64,000 nucleotides of DNA. Source: Shimia sp. (GTDB lineage: Bacteria; Pseudomonadota; Alphaproteobacteria; Rhodobacterales; Rhodobacteraceae). Every line of letters starts with the position of its first letter. Position 1 is the first letter of the stretch. The stretch lies in the NCBI RefSeq assembly GCF_022448905.1, contig NZ_JAKVCW010000006.1, positions 1 through 64,000 on the forward strand, in the 5' to 3' direction. Below the pieces are notes generated by a model. The model was not told the origin of the DNA, did no database searches, and worked only from the letters and a program-made list of their open reading frames with translations. Of the stretch, positions 15,952 through 25,007 are shown piece by piece. The position numbers and the translations under genes are program-made.

Positions 15952-16937
15952 TGATGTGGTTGTGTCCTGCACTGGCGCAGGCACAGGACTGGGAGGACCA
16001 AAACGCCTTTGGACCCGCCTCGGCAAGCAGCACGCTGCGGGTGTTGTCCAGTACCGACACTTCCCTGTTTGCGCCGGTGATCGAAGATTTCTTGCAAAGC
16101 CGGTCCGGCGTGGCAGTGGAGTATTTCGTTACGGGCACGGCGCAAATCGACGAAGTCTTCCGGGCGGCGCCGGAGGATTTTGATGTGGTGATCTCCAGTG
16201 CGATGGATTTGCAATTGAAGCTGGTGAACGACGGGTTTTCAGTCCAGATCGCCAATCTGGATCAGCCGGATTGGGCACAGTGGCGCAACAGCTTGTTTGC
16301 TTTCACCACGGAGCCAGCAACCATAGTGATCAACCGGGCAGCTTTTGCGCCAGAGTCTGTGCCGCAAACCCGACAAGAGTTGATTGCGGCCATGCGTGCG
16401 CGGCCCGAAGTGTTTCGCGGCAAGGTCGGCACCTACGACGTACGGGATTCCGGCCTGGGCTATTTGTTTGCCACCCAGGATGCGCGCGCGTCAGAGACGT
16501 TTTGGCGGCTGATGGAGGTGATGGGCGGGCTGGATGCGCAGCTCTATTGCTGTTCCGGCGCGATGATTGACGATCTGGTCGCTGGGGAGTTGATGGTCGC
16601 CTACAATGTTTTGGGCAGCTATGTCGCCGCGCGTGAGGATGTGGCCGACATGCTGGAAATTGTGCTGCCATTGGATTTTCCCACCATCATGATGCGCACC
16701 GCCTTTGTCAGCAGTCGTACCGAAGTGGCCGAAGAGGCCGCCGCCTTTGTGCGCCACTTAGTGGAAATGCAAACCGGGCAGCAAAGCCTAGAGGCGTTTC
16801 CATTGCCACCGTTGAGCGCGACGACGGACAGCACCGGACAGGCGGTGATTTCTCTGGAGCCAGCCTTGATGACCTATCTCGATCCGCTCAAACGTCGCAC
16901 ATTCATCAAGGAATGGAGCAGCGCGGTTATTCAGTAA
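15930..16937 (+). CDS. Periplasmic binding protein co-transcribed with TctDE (PgtC-like)
   Basis: A 335-residue exported protein: signal peptide ending ALAQAQ, then an extracellular solute-binding fold of the iron/phosphoglycerate type (VLSSTDTSLFAPVIEDF, FDVVISSAMDLQLKLV, GKVGTYDVRDSGLGYLFATQ). There is no ABC permease or ATPase gene nearby, and the start lies inside the kinase gene, so a sensory role is more likely than transport. In the Salmonella Pgt system the periplasmic PgtC works with kinase PgtB in induction, and this looks analogous. The paired Cys-Cys in LYCCSGAMIDD is unusual. The 3' end overlaps the convergent gene by 11 bases. Confidence 0.8.
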   Translation: MRYIFALMMWLCPALAQAQDWEDQNAFGPASASSTLRVLSSTDTSLFAPVIEDFLQSRSGVAVEYFVTGTAQIDEVFRAAPEDFDVVISSAMDLQLKLVNDGFSVQIANLDQPDWAQWRNSLFAFTTEPATIVINRAAFAPESVPQTRQELIAAMRARPEVFRGKVGTYDVRDSGLGYLFATQDARASETFWRLMEVMGGLDAQLYCCSGAMIDDLVAGELMVAYNVLGSYVAAREDVADMLEIVLPLDFPTIMMRTAFVSSRTEVAEEAAAFVRHLVEMQTGQQSLEAFPLPPLSATTDSTGQAVISLEPALMTYLDPLKRRTFIKEWSSAVIQ

Positions 16938-17673
16938 CTGCGCCGCTGGGTTCCACAACACCAATGATCGGCCCCATCCAGAAGCCACCATCGGAACGGT
17001 CCAGTTGCGGCGCATGCAGGCGGCTAATCTTGCCGTCAAAATAGAGCGCGTTTGGTGTTTGCAAAACATCGCGGAAGAAACGGCCAAACTCGTGGAAAGT
17101 CACCGCCTCGTTGGAGATAACGAAATAGGCAGTTTGGCCGTCATCCGTGGTGCCCACACCATTGCGCAGGAACCGTGATGTGCTGTCGGGTAGGAAGCGC
17201 GGGTGCAGAGCACCGTCAATTACCAGCATTGGGCCGGATTGGGTGGCGTCGCGGCAGGTTGGGGCATTTTTCTGGAAATCCAAAGTCTCATAGACCTGCA
17301 CGGCACCATCGTTCAGGCACAACACGCCATTGGGCAGCAGGCCAAAATTGCCTTTGCTGCCACCGGTCAAGAGCCGCATCTCTTCGGTGCCGTCTTCAAC
17401 GTAATGCCCCACGGGGCTGCGGTCGGCATGATACATGCCCGCGTTCATGCCAAAGCTGAGGGTTTTGCCGTCTTCCAGTGCGCGCTCGATGTCGCGGAAC
17501 TGGCCCAGAATGGCGCCGCTGTCATCACGGAGGAACAGGCGAAGATTGTCCTTAGCCGCGTCCACCGTGCACACCGTCAGGCTGCGCCCTTCATGTGTTT
17601 GATCTGAACAGGTCACCGCCTGCGCCCATTGGGGCAGGGACAGTAAGATCAAACAGAGCGTAGTTCGGATCAC
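16927..17673 (-). CDS. Phosphodiester glycosidase family (NAGPA-type) exported protein
   Basis: The 248-residue protein has a signal peptide (cleavage after QWAQA) and a NAGPA/DUF2233 domain: FGMNAGMYHADRSPVGHYV, GNFGLLPNGVLCL, SGPMLVIDG, RNGVGTTDDGQTAYFVIS and NALYFDGKISRL all match family blocks. The human relative removes GlcNAc from mannose-6-phosphate caps; bacterial members are thought to act on cell-surface phosphodiester-linked sugars. It starts with GTG (17673) in a GTGA overlap with the rbfA stop, so it is translated after rbfA. The substrate is unknown. Confidence 0.85.
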   Translation of the reverse strand: MIRTTLCLILLSLPQWAQAVTCSDQTHEGRSLTVCTVDAAKDNLRLFLRDDSGAILGQFRDIERALEDGKTLSFGMNAGMYHADRSPVGHYVEDGTEEMRLLTGGSKGNFGLLPNGVLCLNDGAVQVYETLDFQKNAPTCRDATQSGPMLVIDGALHPRFLPDSTSRFLRNGVGTTDDGQTAYFVISNEAVTFHEFGRFFRDVLQTPNALYFDGKISRLHAPQLDRSDGGFWMGPIIGVVEPSGAVTE

Positions 17674-18092
17674 GTAGGTTCGCCATCCTCTGTGTCAGTT
17701 CTGGCCACATCGGCCTGCACCCGTTCGTCAGACAGCATCGCGCGAGTGGCGTCCATTTGATCAAAGGTGTTGTCCACACGGAAGCGCAGATCCGGGGCGT
17801 GCTTGAGTTTGGCTTTGCGGCCGATGATACGGCGTAGCTCGCCTTTGTGGCGGGCTAGCAGGGCCACCGCGTCCTCTTTGTTTTTGCCGCCCAGAGGCAG
17901 CACAAAACAGGTGGCGATCGACAGATCGGGTGTGATACGCACCTCGCCCACAGTGATCGACATGCGGGTGATGTCCGGATCATGCAGCTCGTCGCGTACC
18001 AAAACCTCCGACAGGGTGCGTCGGATCAATTCACCCACGCGCAGCTGGCGTTGGGACGGGCCGCGGCCCTCAGAGAAAGAGTTCTTTGCCAT
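17670..18092 (-). CDS. rbfA: Ribosome-binding factor A
   Basis: The 140-residue protein is a KH-fold 30S assembly factor acting late in 16S 5'-end maturation and in cold adaptation. The family pattern is seen in QRQLRVGELIRRTLSEVL, MSITVGEVRITPDLSIATCFV and LKHAPDLRFRVDNTFD, the last being the RbfA signature. The C-terminal acidic tail is longer than in E. coli, as usual in alphaproteobacteria. ATG 18092 is chosen since GAGGG stands just upstream. truB, its common neighbour, is 7 kb downstream. Confidence 0.96.
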   Translation of the reverse strand: MAKNSFSEGRGPSQRQLRVGELIRRTLSEVLVRDELHDPDITRMSITVGEVRITPDLSIATCFVLPLGGKNKEDAVALLARHKGELRRIIGRKAKLKHAPDLRFRVDNTFDQMDATRAMLSDERVQADVARTDTEDGEPT

Positions 18093-18194
18093 GTCCCTCA
18101 CTTAGGGCTTCTGTCTGCCTTTGCCAAGCTGGATTGCATTGGGTAAGCAGGGCGCACCGCCATTTGGGTGGTTTGTCAAAGTGGAGAGGACACC

Positions 18195-19004
18195 ATGCAG
18201 GAATTGCCAGGAATCGTGATCACAGGCGCATCAGGCCGGATGGGGCAGATGCTGATCAAGACGGTGTCCGACAGTGACAAGGTGCGTTTGGTGGGCGCGG
18301 TTGAACGCGAAGGCCATGACTGGGTTGGCCGTGATGTTGGCGAAGCCATGGGCGGCGCGGCGCTGGGCGTGACAGTGACGGACCAGCCGCTGGAGGCCTT
18401 TGCCAAAGCGCAGGCGGTGATCGATTTTACCGCACCTGCGGCGACGATTGCCTTTGCCAAACTGGCAGCGCAGGCGCGCGCGGTGCATGTGATTGGCACC
18501 ACGGGTATGACCGAAGAAGATATTGCACAACTGGAGCCTTGTGCCCGGCACGCGGTTATCGTGCGCGCTGGCAACATGAGCCTGGGGATGAACCTGTTGA
18601 CCAAACTGACCGAGAAAGTGGCGGCAGCCTTGGATGAGGATTTTGATATTGAAGTCATCGAAGCGCATCACCACCACAAAGTGGATGCTCCAAGCGGCAC
18701 CGCTTTGATGCTTGGCGAGGCGGCTGCTGCAGGGCGCGGTGTGGATTTGGCGGATGTGTCTGATCGGGCGCGGGACGGCATCACCGGCGCGCGCAAAAAA
18801 GGCGACATCGGCTTCTCTGTCATTCGTGGTGGCGACATTGTTGGCGAACATGATGTGCTGTTTGCAGCCGCTGGGGAGCGCATTGTGCTGCGTCACCAGG
18901 CGACAGATCGGGCGATTTTTGCCCGTGGCGCGGTGAAGGCTGCGATCTGGGGGCAGGATCAAAAGCCCGGAGAATATGATATGTTTGACGTATTGGGGTT
19001 GTAA
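18195..19004 (+). CDS. dapB: 4-hydroxy-tetrahydrodipicolinate reductase
   Basis: DapB makes tetrahydrodipicolinate with NAD(P)H in the lysine and diaminopimelate pathway. The 269-residue protein has the N-terminal nucleotide-binding [12 protein letters not shown], the DFTAPAA and IGTTGM blocks, and the catalytic signature [15 protein letters not shown]; the C-terminal GAVKAAIW closes the fold. ATG 18195 follows GGAGAGGA; the GTG at 18168 would add nine non-family residues. It diverges from rbfA and is followed by a strong hairpin. Confidence 0.97.
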   Translation: MQELPGIVITGASGRMGQMLIKTVSDSDKVRLVGAVEREGHDWVGRDVGEAMGGAALGVTVTDQPLEAFAKAQAVIDFTAPAATIAFAKLAAQARAVHVIGTTGMTEEDIAQLEPCARHAVIVRAGNMSLGMNLLTKLTEKVAAALDEDFDIEVIEAHHHHKVDAPSGTALMLGEAAAAGRGVDLADVSDRARDGITGARKKGDIGFSVIRGGDIVGEHDVLFAAAGERIVLRHQATDRAIFARGAVKAAIWGQDQKPGEYDMFDVLGL

Positions 19005-19022
19005 GAATCCCTTACTGATACA

Positions 19023-19050
19023 GCGCGAAACGTCCTGTGACGTTTTGCGC
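19023..19050. terminator. Strong hairpin after dapB
   Basis: An 11-bp stem (19023-19033 with 19040-19050, one G-T pair) begins 18 nt after the dapB stop. It lacks a T-tract, so termination is uncertain; it may protect the mRNA end. Confidence 0.5.
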
Positions 19051-19277
19051 AACTCACGTGATTGGCATTCTCGCGTTGCTGTGATCAATTTGGGTGCAGA
19101 AAAATGCCCAATAAAATCAACCGCCCAGCGGTTGATGTCCGACGTTGAGAGCGTCTGGAGACAAGATGCATCCCACCCAGATGCATTTTTTGTTGGCAGG
19201 TCAGAGACGTTGTGTTCTTATGCCGACAAACAAAAACTTAAATGACCATTTAAAAAATGACCAACAGGGAGAAGACC

Positions 19278-20240
19278 ATGACGACGTTTTTGAAAGCCGG
19301 ACTGTCGGCGCTTGCGGTATCCGCGGTGGCCATGTCGGCACAAGCGGCAGATCTTGGCGCGACCGATGAGCCCATCAAACTGGCGCTGAACGAATGGACC
19401 GGCCAGCACGTGACCACACATGTGGCGGGCGAAATGCTGAAGGCGGCCGGCTATGAAGTTGAATATGTGACTGCTGGCATGATGAACCAGTTTCAGGCAA
19501 TTGCCGATGGCGACATTCACGCGACTTTGGAAATCTGGTCTTCCAACGTGTCCGATCAATACGCCGTGCTGAAAGGCGAAGGAAAGCTGGAAGAGCTGTC
19601 CGATCTGGGCCTGGCTGCGCGTGAAGGCATCGCCTATCCGGCGCACGTCGAAGAGCTCTGCCCAGGCCTGCCAGCGTGGGAAGCGCTGAAAGACTGTGCG
19701 ATGAACTTCGCCACCGCAGAAACCCTGCCAATGGGGCGTCTGGTGGATTATCCGGCGGATTGGGGTACACCTGGCGCGGACCGCATGACTGGTTTGGAAC
19801 TGCCATTCAAAGCTGTGCCTGCGGGTTCCGAAGGCGCTCTGATTGCCGAACTGCGCGCATCCACAGAGAAGAAATCGCCTTTGCTGATCACCTTCTGGCA
19901 GCCGCACTGGGCGATGTCGGCCTACGACGTGAAGTTTGTCGATCTGCCTGCGGGTGAGGATGCTTGCTTCACCGATCCAGCCTGGGGCCCAAACCCAAAT
20001 GCGATCAACGATTGTGACTTCGCCGCAAGCCGTATCTTCAAAGCCGGTTGGCCTGGTCTGAAAGACAAATGGCCTGCCGCCCACGAAATTCTCGTGAACT
20101 ATCAGCTGGCTGTGGAAGATCAGCAGCCAATGATGGGCGCCGTGGATGTGGACGGTCAGAAAGTTGAAGAGGTTGTGTCCGCGTGGATGGGTGAAAACGA
20201 AGCCAAGTGGAAGTCGGTTGTCGACGCCGCAACCAAGTAA
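19278..20240 (+). CDS. Glycine betaine/choline-type ABC transporter binding protein
   Basis: The 320-residue protein has a signal peptide ending AMSAQA and an OpuAC-type domain: IKLALNEWTGQHVTTHVAGEML at the start, IHATLEIWSSN, PLLITFWQPHWAMSAYD, and a C-terminal AAHEILVNYQL. Aromatic residues (WTGQ, EIW, WQPHW) fit the cage that binds trimethylammonium or dimethylsulfonium groups, so betaine, choline or DMSP are all possible in a marine species. ATG 19278 follows AGGGAGA. It heads a three-gene operon with the ATPase and the permease. Confidence 0.88.
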   Translation: MTTFLKAGLSALAVSAVAMSAQAADLGATDEPIKLALNEWTGQHVTTHVAGEMLKAAGYEVEYVTAGMMNQFQAIADGDIHATLEIWSSNVSDQYAVLKGEGKLEELSDLGLAAREGIAYPAHVEELCPGLPAWEALKDCAMNFATAETLPMGRLVDYPADWGTPGADRMTGLELPFKAVPAGSEGALIAELRASTEKKSPLLITFWQPHWAMSAYDVKFVDLPAGEDACFTDPAWGPNPNAINDCDFAASRIFKAGWPGLKDKWPAAHEILVNYQLAVEDQQPMMGAVDVDGQKVEEVVSAWMGENEAKWKSVVDAATK

Positions 20241-20246
20241 GACTTC

Positions 20247-21299
20247 ATGACTGACAAGAACAGCACCGCTCCGGCGATTGCCGTCGAAGACCTCTGGCAG
20301 GTCTTCGGCGAAAACGCCGCCCCGGCTCTGCGCGATGCGCGCGGGGCTGGTGATGACAAAGCCATTGCCAAAGAGCTCAAGGACAAGACCCTCATTCCCG
20401 CCGTGCGTGCGGCGAATTTTGAGGTTAAATCCGGCGAACTCTTTGTGATTATGGGGCTTTCGGGTTCTGGCAAATCGACTCTGATCCGCTGCATCTCGCG
20501 GCTGATTGAGCCGACAGCCGGGTCGGTGCGCATTGATGGTGAGGACATTCTCCAGGCCAGTGACAAGCGCCTGATTGATCTGCGCCGTCACAAGCTGGGC
20601 ATGGTGTTCCAGCATTTCGGATTGTTCCCGCATATGACGGTGGCCGACAACGTGGCCTTCCCGCTAAAAATGCAGGGCGCGGGCAAGGCAGAGCGCCGGG
20701 CGCGGGCTTTGGAGGTATTGGAACTTGTGGGCCTGAAAGGCCGCGAGGACACCTACCCGCGTAACCTGTCAGGTGGTCAGCGGCAGCGGGTCGGCATTGC
20801 CCGCTCACTGGCAGTGAACCCAGACATCTGGTTCCTCGACGAGCCATTCTCTGCGTTGGATCCGCTGATCCGTCGCCAATTGCAGGACGAGTTCCTCAAC
20901 ATTCAAGCGACCCTGAAAAAATCCATTGTTTTCATCACGCACGACATCCAAGAGGCTCTAAAACTGGCTGATCGGATTGCCATCATGCGCGATGGTGAAA
21001 TTGTGCAGATCGGCACGCCGGAAGAGATCGTGCTGCATCCAGTGGATGACTATGTCGCCGAGTTTTCCAAGGATGTGCCAAAGGGGCGGCATGCCTGCGT
21101 TGAATCCATTCTGATGGACGGTATTCCAGACAACATGCCGGACGATCCTGGCATCAAAGTGGGCATGACGCTGGATACGGCCCTGACCAAATGCATGGAG
21201 CTCTATGAGCCAGTGCCGGTGCGAGATGCGGCTGGCAAAGTGATTGGTGCCGTGCATCCGCATGAGTTGGCCAATGCCTTGCAGGCGGAAGAGACATGA
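20247..21299 (+). CDS. Glycine betaine-type ABC transporter ATP-binding protein (ProV/OpuAA)
   Basis: The 350-residue ATPase has Walker A GLSGSGKSTL, signature LSGGQRQRVGIARSL, Walker B IWFLDEPFSALDP and the H-loop ITHD. The N-terminal 60-residue extension ending in a Lys-rich linker is typical of ProV/OpuAA. The C-terminal 80 residues hold a single CBS-like unit (MTLDTALTKCMELYEPVPVRDAAGKVIGAVHPHEL) instead of the usual pair; CBS domains in this family sense ionic strength. The stop overlaps the permease start (ATGA). Confidence 0.93.
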   Translation: MTDKNSTAPAIAVEDLWQVFGENAAPALRDARGAGDDKAIAKELKDKTLIPAVRAANFEVKSGELFVIMGLSGSGKSTLIRCISRLIEPTAGSVRIDGEDILQASDKRLIDLRRHKLGMVFQHFGLFPHMTVADNVAFPLKMQGAGKAERRARALEVLELVGLKGREDTYPRNLSGGQRQRVGIARSLAVNPDIWFLDEPFSALDPLIRRQLQDEFLNIQATLKKSIVFITHDIQEALKLADRIAIMRDGEIVQIGTPEEIVLHPVDDYVAEFSKDVPKGRHACVESILMDGIPDNMPDDPGIKVGMTLDTALTKCMELYEPVPVRDAAGKVIGAVHPHELANALQAEET

Positions 21300-23368
21300 G
21301 CGCGGCGGAGGCCGTGCCAGCAAACGCAGGACGCAAGCTGGCGCTGGCACGCGGCAGTCAGGCGGCGTTGTTTGTGCTGGCGATTGCTTTGGTCTGCCGC
21401 CTCCTTGGGGCGCAGTTTGAATGGCTGATGAAATGGCCGGCAGCCTTGACCGTGCCGATGACCGACTGGATGACCTGGCTGGTGGGCGGTTTTCTGGATG
21501 TTTTCAAGCCAATAGCCCGGACTTTCACCTTTTTGGTGAGCTATCCCATGGAAGGGGTTGGTTGGCTTCTGAACGCCTTGCCCTGGCCCATGACCGTGGC
21601 GCTGGTGACCGCGCTCGGCTGGACCATTGGCGGATTGCGCATGGCGGCGCTGGGCTTCTTTGGACTGATGTTTGTGGTGTTCTCAGGCTACTGGACCGAG
21701 GGTATGAACACGCTCGCGCTGGTGGCGGTCTCGGTGCCTTTGGCACTTTTGCTTGGCACGGCAATTGGCATTGCGGCGTTTGAGTTTCCGCGTGTGAAGG
21801 GCGCGGTGAACGCGCTCTTGGACGTGATGCAGACGGTTCCGACTTTTGCCTATCTCACGCCCCTGCTTGTGCTTTTTGGCTTTGGGCCTGTGGTGGGGCT
21901 GATCGCTTCGGCGATCTATGCGGCGCCGCCGATGGCGCGCAATGTGTTGTTGGGGCTGGAACGGGTGGATACGGAAATCCGCGAAGCGGCTGTGATGTCT
22001 GGTGGCACACGGCGGCAGCAGTTGTTCCTTGTGGAACTGCCGGCAGCGACGCAGCAGATCATGATTGGCGTGAACCAATGTCTGATGGCGGCGCTGTCGA
22101 TGGTGATCATCGCGGCGGTGATCGGTGGCTTTCAGGACATCGGTTGGGAAGTGCTGTTGACCATGCGCAAGGCGTTGTTTGGGCAGGCCTTTTTGGCGGG
22201 CTCTGTGATTGTTGTCTTTGCCATCATCATTGACCGTATGTCCGCCGCCTTGGCGGAGCCGCGTCCGCAGCAGGACCGCAAAGTGGCTTTTGGCATTCTT
22301 GGCGCCGGGCTTTTGGTGACGCTGTGGTCCGTGTTTGCGGGCTGGTCCCCAAGCGGATTTGCGGCGTTGGATGGCGTTGCGGCTTGGGTGGATACAGGTG
22401 TCGGCACCTTCACAGGAAACCACGGGGCGACGTTGGATACGGTCAAGAACACCTCGATGTTCTACGGGCTTTTACCGCTGCGGATTGGTCTTGCGGAGGC
22501 GGTGTTGCCCTTCACTTGGGGCTTTATGTGGACTGCGAAACACACGGCTATGCTTTACGGCGTAGCGGCGGTTATCTCATTGATTTTGATGCTGAAAGGT
22601 CGTGTGACCGCGGGGCTGGTGGTGATGATCCTGGCTTACGTGGCCGAGATCGGCATTGCGCATCTGGCGTGGCCGGTGGTGATCTTTGGCGCAGGCGCAA
22701 TTGGCTGGGTTGCTGGCGGGTGGAAGTTGGCGCGGCTGGCGGTGATCCTTCTGGGCCTGGTGCTGATTTCCGGCCTATGGGAGCGGGCGCTGTTGTCCCT
22801 GTACCTGTCTGGGGCAGCCGTGTTTGCCTGCGCTATCGTCGGAGGCGCCTTGGGGCTGTGGAGCGCCATGAGCAGCACAGCCTGGGCCATCATCCGACCG
22901 ATCTGTGACCTGCTGCAAACCATCCCGTTGTTTGTCTTCCTGATCCCGGTGCTGATGTTCTTCCAAATCGGGGAATTCTCAGCGTTTCTCGCCATTTGCA
23001 TGTACGCCGTGGTGCCGATGATCCGCTACACGCGGCACGGTTTGACCAGCACACCAGACGAGATCCTGGAGGCGGCCACGGCCAGCGGGGCAGGCAAATG
23101 GCAGACCATGTTTGAGGTGCGCGCGCCCTTTGCGGCACCGACCATCCTGCTCGGTTTGAACCAAACCGTTCTCTATGCCTTTGCCATGTTGGTGATTGCG
23201 GCGCTGATCGGCACCACGGGGCTGGGACAGTCAATCTATCTGGCGTTGGGGCAGGCGGATGTCGGCCTTGGCATCACGGCCGGGGCCGCGATGGCGATCT
23301 TGGCGCTGGTGGCGGATCGCCTGGTGCAGGGCTTTGCCGAGGAACGGCGTCAGGCGCTTGGGCTGTAA
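21296..23368 (+). CDS. Double-length betaine-type ABC permease (two fused permease domains)
   Basis: The 690-residue membrane protein contains two complete ABC permease units. Unit 1 is about residues 100-330 (LDVMQTVPTFAYLTPLLVLFGF, then the coupling motif EIREAAVMSGGTRRQQLFLVELP). Unit 2 is about 485-690 (CDLLQTIPLFVFLIPVLMFF, then EILEAATASGAGKWQTMFEVRAP). Most ProW/OpuAB permeases have one unit and dimerise; here one chain can supply both halves of the channel. About 80 hydrophobic residues join them. It ends the operon. No frame interruption is visible between the units. Confidence 0.9.
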   Translation: MSAAEAVPANAGRKLALARGSQAALFVLAIALVCRLLGAQFEWLMKWPAALTVPMTDWMTWLVGGFLDVFKPIARTFTFLVSYPMEGVGWLLNALPWPMTVALVTALGWTIGGLRMAALGFFGLMFVVFSGYWTEGMNTLALVAVSVPLALLLGTAIGIAAFEFPRVKGAVNALLDVMQTVPTFAYLTPLLVLFGFGPVVGLIASAIYAAPPMARNVLLGLERVDTEIREAAVMSGGTRRQQLFLVELPAATQQIMIGVNQCLMAALSMVIIAAVIGGFQDIGWEVLLTMRKALFGQAFLAGSVIVVFAIIIDRMSAALAEPRPQQDRKVAFGILGAGLLVTLWSVFAGWSPSGFAALDGVAAWVDTGVGTFTGNHGATLDTVKNTSMFYGLLPLRIGLAEAVLPFTWGFMWTAKHTAMLYGVAAVISLILMLKGRVTAGLVVMILAYVAEIGIAHLAWPVVIFGAGAIGWVAGGWKLARLAVILLGLVLISGLWERALLSLYLSGAAVFACAIVGGALGLWSAMSSTAWAIIRPICDLLQTIPLFVFLIPVLMFFQIGEFSAFLAICMYAVVPMIRYTRHGLTSTPDEILEAATASGAGKWQTMFEVRAPFAAPTILLGLNQTVLYAFAMLVIAALIGTTGLGQSIYLALGQADVGLGITAGAAMAILALVADRLVQGFAEERRQALGL

Positions 23369-23662
23369 ACAGGGGCGAATCGGGGGTAACATTCCGACTC
23401 GTTTCACTTTTTACCCTTCGGTATCGCGGCTGTTTTGCGTCGGTATCGCGTCGGTGCGATTTTGCGCAAAGGCCGTTGTAAACAAGGCGTGCGCTGTTGC
23501 GATTGAGTGGATTTAAACGTGGCGTGCGTCCTCAGGGCAATGGGCGCAACAGTTGCCGGATTTGCAATGCTGTGCCGGGCAGGACACACTTGATCTTGGT
23601 GGATCACTGTCCAGAACGGGCGGTTGAGTGGATTTTTAAGATTTCGGGGGGATTGTGCATCA
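23369..23662. promoter_or_regulatory. Intergenic region with two direct repeats
   Basis: TCGGTATCGCG occurs at 23418-23428 and 23440-23450, 22 bases apart (two helical turns). TTGAGTGGATTT occurs at 23503-23514 and 23624-23635, the second copy just before the next gene. These could be protein-binding sites for the promoter of the winged-helix/TPR gene; nothing else is recognised. Confidence 0.3.
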
Positions 23663-25000
23663 ATGCCAAGTCCTAACGAGTCCAGTGGTATGACCTACAG
23701 AATAGCCCCGGATGTGATCCGGGTTGCCACCGGGCGTGTTTGCGGCAGCCAGATATTTCAACTGGCCAAACAGCAGGAAATGCTGCTTCGGTTCCTGGTG
23801 GATGAGGATTTAGCCGGGCGGGCCAAGCAGGGCAGCCGCGCAGCGGTGATTGCAAAGTTCTATGCGGATCGGTCCGAAGAGGAAGCCGCCCAGAAGCTGA
23901 CGTGGGCAATGGCGCGTCTGTCTGAGAAGCTAGCCGAGTACTATGATGGTGACGGTGCGGATGATCCGATCCGGATCTTTGTCGATCCGCGCAGTTGTGG
24001 TTTGCGGTTTGAGATGTGGGAAGCAAAGCCGAAACCCCGCGACACAACCGGCCCCAAGACCCCCATGCGCATGTTGGTCCTGATCGGGGCGTTGATTGCC
24101 TCAGCCATTGGTTGGGTGGTGATGGAATTGACCCCGACGGGCGTGGTGGAAGGACCGCAGGAAGATTGGCCAAAAGACATATCTGATCTTGTGACAGCGG
24201 ACGTTGCCTTGCCGGTGGATGTGGAAGGCATGTCGGCTGCGGAACTGGTCGAAGCCGCGCGCAGCTATATGTATCCAAGTCTGGATTTTGAGCGGCACAA
24301 GCTGGCCATCGTGCTGTCCAAAACCGCGATTGAGCGCGATCCTGAATTTGCCCGTGGCTATGCCACGGCGGCGATGTCGATGGCGATGATGGCGGATTTG
24401 ACCCGTGGGGGTGGTCTGTCGCGTCGCTATTTGCAAGAAGCCACTTTGCTGCTTGAGCAGGCCAGTGTTCTGGCGCCCGAGGACAGTTGGGTGATGGCGA
24501 CTTCGGCGCAGGTTGCCATGGCGTCCGATGACTTTGAATTGGCGGACGAACGAGCAAAAGCGGCTTTTGAAGCTGGGCAGGACGATGGCTATGTTGCCCA
24601 TACTTATGCGTTGATTGCGCATTTCTCGGGGCGGTTTGAGGATGTGGTGGTGGTCAACGCGCCCGAGAATGTTGCCGCGTCAGACCCGATCAGGTTGGTG
24701 CGGGAACGGGTGTATGGTTTTGCGAACTATCACTTGGGCGCCTACGAAACCACGATTGAGGTGGTGGAAGGCACCTTGCAGGCAGGGCTGGAGCATAACT
24801 TTGCCAGCCTGCTGTATTTGGCAAGCGCCTATCAGGCCGTGGGGCAACAGGAACAGGCGGAAGAGATGGTCAAGCGTATTGAAGACGAATGGCCCAGCTT
24901 GCGCACCGACGTGGTGGCGAACATGTTCTTCATGGATCCCTTAGATTGGGAGAAACAAAAGGCCCATCTCCGGGCGGCTGGCATGAAGTTCGCCGACTAA
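23663..25000 (+). CDS. Membrane protein with N-terminal winged-helix-like domain and TPR region
   Basis: A 445-residue protein. Residues about 35-115 resemble the winged-helix module found before TPR or TolB domains in proteobacteria: LLRFLVDEDLAGRAKQGSRAA, LARLSEKLAEYY-like helix, then DPIRIFVDP. One membrane segment follows (about 137-155), then a C-terminal part of TPR-like helices (about 190-440). This gives a cytoplasmic DNA-binding-like head and an external TPR tail, as in CadC-type regulators. ATG 23663 follows GGGGGGA; a TTG at 23624 would extend it by 13 residues. Target genes are unknown; the upstream ABC transporter is a candidate only by position. Confidence 0.65.
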   Translation: MPSPNESSGMTYRIAPDVIRVATGRVCGSQIFQLAKQQEMLLRFLVDEDLAGRAKQGSRAAVIAKFYADRSEEEAAQKLTWAMARLSEKLAEYYDGDGADDPIRIFVDPRSCGLRFEMWEAKPKPRDTTGPKTPMRMLVLIGALIASAIGWVVMELTPTGVVEGPQEDWPKDISDLVTADVALPVDVEGMSAAELVEAARSYMYPSLDFERHKLAIVLSKTAIERDPEFARGYATAAMSMAMMADLTRGGGLSRRYLQEATLLLEQASVLAPEDSWVMATSAQVAMASDDFELADERAKAAFEAGQDDGYVAHTYALIAHFSGRFEDVVVVNAPENVAASDPIRLVRERVYGFANYHLGAYETTIEVVEGTLQAGLEHNFASLLYLASAYQAVGQQEQAEEMVKRIEDEWPSLRTDVVANMFFMDPLDWEKQKAHLRAAGMKFAD

Positions 25001-25007
25001 ACCCGGA

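Noticed and set aside
19005-19277. Possible small gene or RNA between dapB and the betaine binding-protein gene
   Set aside because: Apart from the hairpin at 19023-19050 no ribosome site with a credible short frame, tRNA cloverleaf or known RNA element was seen.
19218-20633. A 471-codon open frame antisense to the betaine binding-protein and ATPase genes
   Set aside because: It spans two real genes in opposite orientation, with no recognisable motif.
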